From NCBI RefSeq assembly GCF_006352025.1, contig NZ_CP040936.1:62001-126000 (forward strand): DNA of 64,000 bases, read 5' to 3'. Position numbers and translations under genes: made by a program. Each line of letters opens with the position of its first letter. The first letter of the stretch is position 1. The notes below the pieces were generated by a model. That model saw nothing but the letters and a program-made list of their open reading frames with translations, was not told the origin of the DNA and did no database searches. Shown one piece after another: positions 35,537 to 43,326 of the stretch. This DNA is from Hymenobacter sp. DG01 (GTDB lineage: Bacteria > Bacteroidota > Bacteroidia > Cytophagales > Hymenobacteraceae).

Positions 35537-36124
35537 ATGCATCCTTCCGAAGCATTAACGACCAAGCAGCCGGCCACTGGGATTCACCCTCTGCGCTTTC
35601 TGCTGGTGCTGATGATGGTCAGCATCTTCATGATTTTCGCCGCCTACACCAGTGCTTACATCGTGCGGCGCAACGAGGGCAACTGGCTGGAATTTGATCT
35701 GCCTTTTGGCTTCCTGATTACTACGCTCATCTTAGCGGCTAGCTCGGCCTCTGTGCAATGGGCATGGTTTGCGGCCCGGAAAGATGAACTGGGTCAGGTG
35801 CGTACTGCCCTTGTGGTAACTACTGTGTTAGGAGCCGCTTTCCTGGTAGGGCAGTGGCAAATGTGGGAACAACTGGTAGGCGCACGCATCTTTTTTGCGG
35901 GTACAGATGCCAACCCTTCCGGCTCATTTCTGTATGTACTAACCGGCGTCCATGCATTTCACCTGATTACGGGGCTTATCTTTTTGCTGATAGTTTTGCG
36001 TAAAAGCTTTAATTATCAGGTGCATTCCCGGCAGATGCTCTCCATCGGCAACGTCACCATTTACTGGCACTACCTAGGCGCGCTTTGGTTGTACCTGTAT
36101 TTGTTCCTACTTTTGAATCACTGA
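35537..36124 (+). CDS. Cytochrome c oxidase subunit III-type membrane protein (first copy)
   Basis: A protein of 195 residues of the heme-copper oxidase subunit III family, with five likely membrane helices. It opens with a soluble stretch, then FLLVLMMVSIFMIFAAYTSAYIVRRNEGNW, and ends with HLITGLIFLLIVLRKSF and NVTIYWHYLGALWLYLYLFLLLNH. It is shorter than the next gene's product (256 residues), with which it is paired. In other Bacteroidota the two subunit III-like genes also stand side by side; whether both sit in one oxidase is not settled. Confidence 0.9.
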   Translation: MHPSEALTTKQPATGIHPLRFLLVLMMVSIFMIFAAYTSAYIVRRNEGNWLEFDLPFGFLITTLILAASSASVQWAWFAARKDELGQVRTALVVTTVLGAAFLVGQWQMWEQLVGARIFFAGTDANPSGSFLYVLTGVHAFHLITGLIFLLIVLRKSFNYQVHSRQMLSIGNVTIYWHYLGALWLYLYLFLLLNH

Positions 36125-36146
36125 TTTTTGTCAACCCCCGCACGCT

Positions 36147-36917
36147 ATGTCCACCATTTCCACGACGCAGGCAATTTCTGATTCCGCCCTGGATAAGCCG
36201 CGTACCGGCACCTGGGACGGCGGGAACGAGCCCTTTAAGGCAAGCTACGGCAAGCTGATGATGTGGTTCTTCCTGTTGTCAGATGCCTTCACCTTCGCGG
36301 CCTTCCTCACCACCTACGGCCTCATCCGCCACCGGCATGGGGTGTATGAAGGTACGCCCGAAGCGTTCAAGTTCTCGACCAATTACTGGCCCATCCCCGA
36401 GAAAGTATTTGATGCCTTTCCGGGCTTGCACGGTACTCACCTGCCGCTCGGCTTTGTGGCCTTGATGACGATGATTCTCATCTTCAGCTCGGTTACGATG
36501 GTACTGGCAGTGGAAGCTGGTCACCGCTTCGATAAGAAGGACGTACAGAAATGGTTGCTCTGGACAATTCTCTTCGGTGCTACCTTCTTGAGCTGCCAGG
36601 CTTGGGAATGGACTCACTTCATCACCGGCACTGAGCAAGGTACGCTAATGAACGATGGTACTGTCTTCCATGGCGCTAACCTGGCCATGAACCAGTACGG
36701 CCCGGTGCTGTTTGCTGACCTATTCTTCTTCATTACGGGCTTCCACGGTACGCACGTATTCTCGGGTGTCTGCCTGTTGGTTTGGGCTTTCATTGCTACC
36801 ACCAATGGCACTTTTGAAAAGCGTGGCCATTACGAAATGGTGGAAAAGATTGGCCTGTACTGGCACTTTGTAGACCTGGTGTGGGTGTTCGTTTTCACCT
36901 TCTTCTACCTCGTTTAA
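36147..36917 (+). CDS. coxC: Cytochrome c oxidase subunit III
   Basis: A protein of 256 residues of the COX3 family, with about seven hydrophobic segments. Features include KLMMWFFLLSDAFTFAAFLTTYGLIRHRHG, GLHGTHLPLGFVALMTM and FFITGFHGTHVFSGVCLLVWAF, ending in YWHFVDLVWVFVFTFFYLV, the usual COX3 last helix. It starts 22 bases after the first subunit III-type gene and stabilises the catalytic subunit in known oxidases. Confidence 0.95.
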   Translation: MSTISTTQAISDSALDKPRTGTWDGGNEPFKASYGKLMMWFFLLSDAFTFAAFLTTYGLIRHRHGVYEGTPEAFKFSTNYWPIPEKVFDAFPGLHGTHLPLGFVALMTMILIFSSVTMVLAVEAGHRFDKKDVQKWLLWTILFGATFLSCQAWEWTHFITGTEQGTLMNDGTVFHGANLAMNQYGPVLFADLFFFITGFHGTHVFSGVCLLVWAFIATTNGTFEKRGHYEMVEKIGLYWHFVDLVWVFVFTFFYLV

Positions 36918-36925
36918 TTTTTCTG

Positions 36926-36980
36926 AGCCACTGAGCAGTCCAGCACTTTATCTGTAGCTGGGCTGCTCAGTGGCTTTTCT
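36926..36980 (+). terminator. Stem-loop with T run between coxC and the subunit IV gene
   Basis: A long stem (GAGCCACTGAGCAG with CTGCTCAGTGGCTT, continued by CCAGC-GCTGG) followed by TTTTCTC. It lies 9 bases after the coxC stop and 26 before the next ATG. It may be a partial terminator that lowers expression of downstream assembly genes. Confidence 0.75.
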
Positions 36981-37005
36981 CTCCGTTACTCAGCTACTCA
37001 ACCTC

Positions 37006-37347
37006 ATGGCTCAGCACGCAACGCACGATACCGTTCCGACGGGTGAGATTCCGAAGCCGAATACGGCTTGGATCTGGAAAACCTTCTGGATTATCTCGGC
37101 TATTACGGCCCTGGAATTTGTTATTGCCTACCTCATGCCGGCTAGCACGTTCCGCAACTCCATATTCATCATCCTGACCATCTTCAAGGCCTTTTTCATT
37201 GTGGCCGAGTTCATGCACCTGAAGCATGAAACGAAGGGTCTGATCTGGAGCATTCTGATTCCGATGGCTCTGCTTATCTGGCTGCTAGTGGCTCTGATAA
37301 CGGAGGGTTCCTACATTGGTGAAGCAGTTCAGAACCTGATCAACTAA
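37006..37347 (+). CDS. Cytochrome c oxidase subunit IV family protein
   Basis: A small membrane protein of 113 residues with three hydrophobic segments (about 21-41, 48-67 and 79-102), as in the bacterial CtaF/COX4 type. It shows IFIILTIFKAFFIVAEFMHLKHE, the family's core segment. Start: ATG at 37006 (MAQHATHDTVPTG); the frame extends to 36970 through the hairpin and is rejected there. It is 4 bases from the SCO gene. Confidence 0.88.
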   Translation: MAQHATHDTVPTGEIPKPNTAWIWKTFWIISAITALEFVIAYLMPASTFRNSIFIILTIFKAFFIVAEFMHLKHETKGLIWSILIPMALLIWLLVALITEGSYIGEAVQNLIN

Positions 37348-37351
37348 CTCC

Positions 37352-38017
37352 ATGAGGCCCCAACAAACGCTGGTGTTGGGCCTTATTCTGCTGGTTCCGG
37401 TTCTGGCTTTCTTATTCCTGAAAAGCTTCGGTACTAACCGTTACGCGCTGCCAACTTTCCTGCCCGACCGAGTAGATTCTACTCAGGTTGCCGGAAAGTG
37501 GCAGCGCGATACTGTTTATCACCAGATGGGTGATTTCCGGTTGGCGTCGCAATCAGGCAGGGAAGTCACGGAATCGGAGCTACGCAGCAAGGGTCTGTAT
37601 GTCGCCAGCTTTTTCTCTTCTGCCTGCACTACCGACTGTCCGCGCATCAATGGGCAACTGGTTCGGGTGCAGGAAAAATTCCGGCAGGAGCCGCGGGTAC
37701 GCCTTGCATCCTTCTCTGTTAACCCGGAGCAGGACTCTGTGGGAGTGCTGACGCGCTACGCCGAAGAATACGGTGCCATTGCAGGCAAGTGGTTTTTCCT
37801 TACCGGTGACAAATCGGCGGTGAACCGGTTAATTACACAGGACCTTCGCCTGCCGGCCCCAAGCGGGACCGGGCCCGGAATTGTGCACAGCTCGGAGGTG
37901 TTTCTGATTGACCGCACCGGTCACGTCAGAGGGCGCTACAATGGCACCAATGAGCGGGACATGAACCGGCTCATCACTGAAATAGAAGTGTTGCTTTACA
38001 CCTATGACCACCAATGA
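37352..38017 (+). CDS. SCO1/SenC-family copper chaperone for the CuA site
   Basis: A membrane-anchored thioredoxin-fold protein of 221 residues that helps load copper into subunit II. One N-terminal helix (LVLGLILLVPVLAFLFL) is followed by the soluble domain. The copper ligands are visible: two cysteines in SSACTTDCPRING (CxxxCP) and a histidine in GIVHSSEVFLIDRTG. Its stop codon overlaps the next start by 14 bases. Confidence 0.93.
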   Translation: MRPQQTLVLGLILLVPVLAFLFLKSFGTNRYALPTFLPDRVDSTQVAGKWQRDTVYHQMGDFRLASQSGREVTESELRSKGLYVASFFSSACTTDCPRINGQLVRVQEKFRQEPRVRLASFSVNPEQDSVGVLTRYAEEYGAIAGKWFFLTGDKSAVNRLITQDLRLPAPSGTGPGIVHSSEVFLIDRTGHVRGRYNGTNERDMNRLITEIEVLLYTYDHQ

Positions 38018-38561
38018 ATCGTCGGTTGCCAACCCTGGCAACTTCACCAAGTACAAAGTAGCGGCCGGTATTCTCGGGGCCGTAGTGCCGCTGGCTGTTG
38101 CCGTGCTGTATTTTTTTCCGGGAGTGTTTCGCATTCCCGGGGCCGATGTGAGGGTGTTACCCGCCGTGAATGCCGTGCTCAACTCCCTGACGGCGGTATT
38201 CCTAATGCTGGGCTACTACTTCATCCGGCGCAAGGATGTAGCTAAGCACCGTGCCATGATGGGCGTGGCCTTTCTGCTGGGCTCCCTGTTTCTGGTTTCC
38301 TACGTGGCATACCATTCCCAGGGCATTGTAACCAAATTTGGGGGGCAGGGCCTGATTCGGGGGGTGTACTATTTCATCCTGATTACTCACATTCTGCTGG
38401 CGGCCATTACCGTGGCGCTGGTGCTGTTTACCCTGTATTTCGCTCTTACGGAGCAGTTCCAAAAACACCGGCGTATTGCCCGCTGGACTTACCCCGTGTG
38501 GTTGTATGTATCCGTGACGGGGGTTATTGTGTACTTCATGATTGCGCCTTACTACCCTTAG
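38004..38561 (+). CDS. DUF420 membrane protein
   Basis: A membrane protein of 185 residues with five hydrophobic segments, DUF420 family, distantly related to the CtaM/YozB group needed for cytochrome oxidase assembly in Bacillus. Visible family features are NAVLNSLTAVFLMLGYYFIRRKDVAKHRAMM and a closing segment with HRRIARWTYPVWLYVSVTGVIVYFM. Translational coupling with the SCO gene points to the same assembly job. Confidence 0.88.
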   Translation: MTTNESSVANPGNFTKYKVAAGILGAVVPLAVAVLYFFPGVFRIPGADVRVLPAVNAVLNSLTAVFLMLGYYFIRRKDVAKHRAMMGVAFLLGSLFLVSYVAYHSQGIVTKFGGQGLIRGVYYFILITHILLAAITVALVLFTLYFALTEQFQKHRRIARWTYPVWLYVSVTGVIVYFMIAPYYP

Positions 38562-38649
38562 TCTGGGCGGGAAGTTGTGCTGATCGGTCGGGGCAACGAA
38601 CTAAGCAGGGGAGAGGGCCGTTTTCTTTTTAACGAAATCAGTTCACGCC

Positions 38650-38910
38650 ATGAAAAAAGCAATGTACAGCGGCTTGGTAGCGCTGTTTCTAGGAGTACTA
38701 CTAAGTCTGCTGCCCGCGGCCGCGCAGGCGCAGTGCACTATGTGTAAGACCCAGGTGGAGGCCTCGCGCCAGGAAAAGGATGGCTATGATACCACGGGCC
38801 TGAATAAGGGGATTCTGTACCTGATGACGATTCCCTACGTACTGATCGGAACGGTAGGATATTTCTGGTACCGACACAGTCAGCAAAAGAAGAAAACCAC
38901 GCATGGCTAA
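38650..38910 (+). CDS. Small CxxC membrane protein of the oxidase assembly cluster
   Basis: A protein of 86 residues. It has a signal peptide (LFLGVLLSLLPAAAQAQ), after which the mature chain opens with CTMC, then a polar stretch and one membrane helix (ILYLMTIPYVLIGTVGYFWY) with a basic cytosolic end (RHSQQKKKTTHG). The CxxC would face the periplasm right at the membrane, a position suited to metal binding or disulfide exchange. I know no named family. It sits after SCO and DUF420 and overlaps the DUF983 start by 8 bases, so a role in oxidase assembly is inferred. Confidence 0.8.
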   Translation: MKKAMYSGLVALFLGVLLSLLPAAAQAQCTMCKTQVEASRQEKDGYDTTGLNKGILYLMTIPYVLIGTVGYFWYRHSQQKKKTTHG

Positions 38911-39298
38911 CACTAGCTCCTCTCTGGTAGGAATTCTGCAGCAGCGTTGTCCGCGCTGCCATCAGGGGCCGTTGTTCACGCACTCGGCCCTGAATCTGGC
39001 TCATTTCACGGAAATGCCGACGGCCTGTCCGGTCTGCCATCAGGTGTATGAGCCGGAGCCGGGATTCTACTGGGGAGCTATGTACATCAGCTTTGGCTTT
39101 TCGACGGCTATTATGCTGGTAGTGGGTTTCGCGGTGTATTACCTGCTGGGCGACCCGGATACCTGGGTGTACATTACAGCCGTAGCCGTGGTAGCATTGT
39201 TGCTGACTCCCTTGAGCTTACGGTACTCGCGTACCCTCATGTTGTATCTGTTTGGTGGGGTGCATTATGATGCCCGCTACGCTACCGGCCGCCGTTAA
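38903..39298 (+). CDS. DUF983 membrane protein with zinc-ribbon-like N-terminus
   Basis: A protein of 131 residues. Two cysteine pairs (CPRCHQGPLF and ACPVCHQVYEPEPGFYWGAMY) form a likely cytosolic zinc ribbon, followed by two membrane helices (about 54-74 and 81-99). This fits DUF983, found near cytochrome oxidase genes in many bacteria; its role is unknown. The CxxCH patterns are not taken as heme sites because the domain has no signal peptide. Last gene of the respiratory island. Confidence 0.88.
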   Translation: MANTSSSLVGILQQRCPRCHQGPLFTHSALNLAHFTEMPTACPVCHQVYEPEPGFYWGAMYISFGFSTAIMLVVGFAVYYLLGDPDTWVYITAVAVVALLLTPLSLRYSRTLMLYLFGGVHYDARYATGRR

Positions 39299-39324
39299 CC
39301 AAGCGCCTGGGGCCAACAGTTAGG

Positions 39325-39350
39325 AAATGCCGCCATTGGGCGGCATTTTT
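39325..39350 (+). terminator. Terminator at the end of the respiratory island
   Basis: AAATGCCGCC pairs with GGCGGCATTT, with a loop of 3-4 bases, followed by TTGTTT, 27 bases after the DUF983 stop codon. Confidence 0.85.
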
Positions 39351-39398
39351 GTTTGGTACCAAGCTTGCTCTGAACCGCTTTTACCATTCTCCTGACTT

Positions 39399-42300
39399 TT
39401 GAAATTCCTTCGTTTTCCCCCGGTCTGGCTGCTTGCGTTGGCGCTGCTCTGCTTTGGCGGCGCTTATCTCAGCAACCGGTATAGTCAGAATCCGGAGGTA
39501 GCCCTGCAGGCCTCGGCCACCCGCCTGCAAGACCTGCTGATGGAGGCCGAGCTAACGGGCGAGCGGGAATCGACGGACGTGCTGCAGCGGCTGGCTACCC
39601 GGCGGGTGAGCTTCCAGAGCCTGGCCAGCCACACCACCTTTCCTACCTTCATTTTCCGGGGCGACCAGTTGGTGTACTGGTCTAGCCATAGCGTACGGCC
39701 CGACCCGGAGCAGGCCACCCAGCGCTACCACGAGCGCCTGCTGGAAACCCGCTTCGGTAAGTTTCTGGTGCTGCGCCATACCGAGGCTCCCTACGTGGTG
39801 CTGACCTACATTCCGCTGGAAATCACTTATGGCATCAGCAACCGTTACCTGCGCGAGGGCAACGGGCAGGGCATCTTTCAGGGACAAAACGTACGGCTGG
39901 TAGTAGAAAAAGGCCCTTCTGCGCGGCCCCGGCTGGTTTCCAACGAGGGCAACTACCTGTTTTCCATTGAGAGTCTGCAGGCTGACCCCATCACGGGCAA
40001 GTACCTGCCCTTGTTGCTGTTGCTACTGGGGGTAGGGTTTTATATAGGGGCGTGGAGTTACGTAGCCCGTCAGCAGTTTAGGCAGGGCCCGGCCTGGGCG
40101 GGTGCTTTGGCCGTAGTAGTGCCGCTGGGTGGCCTGCGGGCTGTGATGCTATACTTCGGGCTGCCGTTTTCCTTTCTGGAGATTCGTCTGTTTGACCCGC
40201 GGGTGTACGCGGCCTCCTGGTTTTCCCCCTCCCTCGGCGACCTGCTTCTGAACGCGGGCCTGTTTGTGGTGGCTTCCTACTACGTGTTGCTGCTGTTTCG
40301 GCGCTATGGCGTGCTGCGCTTTACGCAGCGGGTGCGCCGGATGCCGCAACGAGTGGCGCTGGGGGCCGCTACGGTGCTGGGATTCTACGGGCTGCTGGAA
40401 ATGCTCTTCGATTTCTACGCCAGCAGCTTCAGTAATTCCCAGCTCATCCTCGATATCACGCAGGATATCCAAGTCAACCTGTTCAAGGTGCTGCTGGTGG
40501 TAGCCATCGTCCTGCACACGGGCAGCTACCTCGTCGGCTTCTATATTCTGTCGCGGCTGTTTACGGGCATCGTTAGGCCTTCTACGCGCAACGCGGGCCT
40601 GATACTACTGATGGCTAGTGCCGTGGTATTCCTGGGTACGGGGGTGGGGGTAGGGCAGGTACACGCCACTATTCTGGGTATTACGCTGCTGTTTTTCTTT
40701 GTGCTACGCCTGACCGGGCTGAAGTCGAGCGGGGTGGTGCTGCCCTACCAGGTGTACCTGTTTATTTTCCTGATGCTGGGCGTGAGCTCGGCCGTAGGCG
40801 CCCTGGCTTTGTACGAAGGCTTCAACCGGCAGCTGCAGGTAAACAAGCAGAACGTTGCCGGCAACCTACTCACGGATAATGACCTGCAGGGCGAGTACCT
40901 GCTGGTAGAGCGCGGACAGGAAATGGCGCGTGACCCGGTACTGCGCACCCTGCTGGCCAGCCCCTTCGTGAACCTGGATCTGATCCGGCAGAAGGTGATT
41001 AAATACTACCTGCGCGACTACTTCAATAAGTATGAAGTGCGCGTTATCGTATTCAACCCGGCAGGCCGGGGTGTGGCCGTGGGCGGCTCGTTGGAGCAAA
41101 CCCGCAGCTTTCTGCTGCAGAATGCTACCCCCACCGACCACCCCAACATCTACCTGATCCGGGACGGCAGCAACCTGTTTAACTCGCGGCGCTACGTGGC
41201 CTTTTTTCCGGTGCCTACCCCCACCGACGAGGTAGAGGAAGGCCCGAGTACCATTGTGCTGGAGCTGTCGTTGAAGAAGCTAACGGCCAATAGTGTGGTG
41301 CCTGAGCTGCTGGTTGACCAGAAGTTTTTTCAGCCCAGATTGGGCACGGAGCTTAGTTATGGTGGCTACCAGAAAGGACAGCTGGTGTACAACGAAGGAA
41401 ACTTTGACTACATCAACCGCCTGCCGGCCAGTCTTTTCCGCGATGCGCGCCTTTACAGCACGGGTGTAGCGTTGGATGGCTACCACCACCTAGCCGTGAA
41501 GGCAACGGATGCGTCGGGCCGCATGGTGGTTGTTACCACGGCTACCTACTCTTTCTCCGACTGGCTGGCCAATTTCTCCTTTTTATTTCTGGCCCACAGC
41601 TTCTGCTGGCTGCTGGTGATGGGAGCCTTTCTACTGGCCCGAGGGCAGTACCGGGAGGTGTTGCGCACCAACTTCAGCACCAAAATTCAGCTGTTCCTCA
41701 ACTTTGGTATCCTAGTGCCCCTCATTGTGGTGAGCGTGGCCATTGCCAGCCAGGTTACCAATGCCTACAAACACGATTTGCTGCGCACCTACCAGCGCCG
41801 GGGGCAGGCGGTTCAGGAAAACCTGCTGAAAAACCGCGACCTGCTCACGGACCCCGGCAACCGGCCCTATCTCGTGGACCTGGCCGAAAACGTGGCCTCA
41901 CTCACCGAAACCGACCTCAACCTCTACAATGCCAAGGGCGAGCTGCTGGTTAGCAGCCAGCCCTCCATTTTCGAGGCCAACCTGCTCAGCTCCCTGATGA
42001 ACCCCCAGGCGGTTTCGGCCCTGAAAGAGGACGGCCAGCCGCGGGTGCTGCTCACGGAGCGGGCCGGCACGCTTTCCTTTAACGCGCTGTATTTGCCGCT
42101 ACGGGCAGCCGGGGTGGTGCAGTCGGGGCGGCCGGGGGCGGTGCTGGGCTACGTAGGTATTCCCTTCTTCGACTCGGAAAAAGACCTGGATAACAAGCTG
42201 ACGGAACTTGTATCGACCATCCTGAACATCTTCACGGTGATGTTTATCCTATTTCTGCTGCTGGCTTTCCTGGCTTCCCGCATCCTGACCCAACCGCTTA

Positions 42301-43142
42301 AGCTCATCACTGAAAAGCTGAGGCAGACTACCCTGACGGGCCAGAACGAAATGCTGGCCTACGAGTCGGAAGACGAAATTGGGCTGCTGGTGCGCGAGTA
42401 TAACCAGATGCTGCTGAAGCTGGAAGAAAGCAAGCAGGAGCTGGCTACCCAGGAAAAGGAGGCGGCCTGGCGCGAAATGGCCCGGCAGGTGGCCCACGAA
42501 ATCAAGAACCCGCTGACGCCCATGAAGCTGAGCCTGCAGTTTCTGCAGCGGGCCATTCAGGACCGGCGCCCCAACTTGGATGAGCTGATGAACAAAGTGT
42601 CGCAGACGCTCATTACCCAGATTGATGTGCTGACCGACATTGCCACTTCCTTCAGCAACTTCACCAACCTGCCCGCCATGCGCCCCGAGCGCCTCGACGT
42701 AGCGCCCATTCTGCGGCGGTGCGTGGGCCTGCACCAGGGCGGGGTGGGCGGAGCCGGCATCCGGCTGGTGCTGCCCGACGATGCTGAAACCGGCCGCTAC
42801 GTGGTATTCGCCGACGAAAGTCTGCTGGTACGGACCTTTAATAATCTGCTGATTAATGCCCTGCAGGCCATTCCGGCGGATCGGGTGCCCGCGGTAGAAG
42901 CGCGGCTCGAGGCCCGGCCCGACGACCGGATCCGCATTTGCATTCAGGATAACGGCACGGGCATTCCGCCAGAGGTACAGGAAAAAGTGTTCGTGCCCAA
43001 CTTCACCACCAAGGAAAAGGGCTCGGGCATAGGCCTGGCCGTAGCCCGGCGCGGCATTGAAAGCGCCGGCGGGCGCATCTGGTTTGAGACGGAAGAAGGG
43101 AAAGGAACGTCTTTCTGCATCGAGCTACCTCTGGCTGGGTAG
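39399..43142 (+). CDS. Large NtrY-like membrane sensor histidine kinase
   Basis: A membrane sensor kinase of 1247 residues. One helix at the N-terminus (VWLLALALLCFGGAYL) is followed by a periplasmic part, then a block of about seven helices (205-470), more sensor sequence, further helices near 725-745, 770-790 and 942-965, then HAMP (RILTQPLKLITEKL), the phospho-acceptor domain with His1033 in QVAHEIKNPLTPMKLSLQFL, and the ATPase domain (NNLLINALQAI, DNGTGIPPEVQEKVF, GSGIGLAVARRGIESAGG). The kinase end resembles NtrY. No response regulator is adjacent, so it is an orphan here. The start is TTG at 39399; no ATG precedes the first helix. Confidence 0.92.
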   Translation: MKFLRFPPVWLLALALLCFGGAYLSNRYSQNPEVALQASATRLQDLLMEAELTGERESTDVLQRLATRRVSFQSLASHTTFPTFIFRGDQLVYWSSHSVRPDPEQATQRYHERLLETRFGKFLVLRHTEAPYVVLTYIPLEITYGISNRYLREGNGQGIFQGQNVRLVVEKGPSARPRLVSNEGNYLFSIESLQADPITGKYLPLLLLLLGVGFYIGAWSYVARQQFRQGPAWAGALAVVVPLGGLRAVMLYFGLPFSFLEIRLFDPRVYAASWFSPSLGDLLLNAGLFVVASYYVLLLFRRYGVLRFTQRVRRMPQRVALGAATVLGFYGLLEMLFDFYASSFSNSQLILDITQDIQVNLFKVLLVVAIVLHTGSYLVGFYILSRLFTGIVRPSTRNAGLILLMASAVVFLGTGVGVGQVHATILGITLLFFFVLRLTGLKSSGVVLPYQVYLFIFLMLGVSSAVGALALYEGFNRQLQVNKQNVAGNLLTDNDLQGEYLLVERGQEMARDPVLRTLLASPFVNLDLIRQKVIKYYLRDYFNKYEVRVIVFNPAGRGVAVGGSLEQTRSFLLQNATPTDHPNIYLIRDGSNLFNSRRYVAFFPVPTPTDEVEEGPSTIVLELSLKKLTANSVVPELLVDQKFFQPRLGTELSYGGYQKGQLVYNEGNFDYINRLPASLFRDARLYSTGVALDGYHHLAVKATDASGRMVVVTTATYSFSDWLANFSFLFLAHSFCWLLVMGAFLLARGQYREVLRTNFSTKIQLFLNFGILVPLIVVSVAIASQVTNAYKHDLLRTYQRRGQAVQENLLKNRDLLTDPGNRPYLVDLAENVASLTETDLNLYNAKGELLVSSQPSIFEANLLSSLMNPQAVSALKEDGQPRVLLTERAGTLSFNALYLPLRAAGVVQSGRPGAVLGYVGIPFFDSEKDLDNKLTELVSTILNIFTVMFILFLLLAFLASRILTQPLKLITEKLRQTTLTGQNEMLAYESEDEIGLLVREYNQMLLKLEESKQELATQEKEAAWREMARQVAHEIKNPLTPMKLSLQFLQRAIQDRRPNLDELMNKVSQTLITQIDVLTDIATSFSNFTNLPAMRPERLDVAPILRRCVGLHQGGVGGAGIRLVLPDDAETGRYVVFADESLLVRTFNNLLINALQAIPADRVPAVEARLEARPDDRIRICIQDNGTGIPPEVQEKVFVPNFTTKEKGSGIGLAVARRGIESAGGRIWFETEEGKGTSFCIELPLAG

Positions 43143-43326
43143 GAACCTGTCAAGGCCGCCGGGCTGGTTTGCGTCCGCGCCACTTGCCCCGTGAGGTTTG
43201 ACAAGGTGGCGGGGGTAGGGTTGTTCCGATGCGCCGCCGTCAACCGGCCGAGGCGGCGAGTGGCACGAATTCAGGCGGCTCCGGCGTTATGGTGGCCCTG
43301 GCTTTCCGGCTTCGTATTTTTACTGA

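Noticed and set aside
38903..39060. Two CxxCH patterns that could be heme c sites
   Set aside because: The protein has no signal peptide and the cysteines sit in CPxC pairs typical of a zinc ribbon in DUF983.
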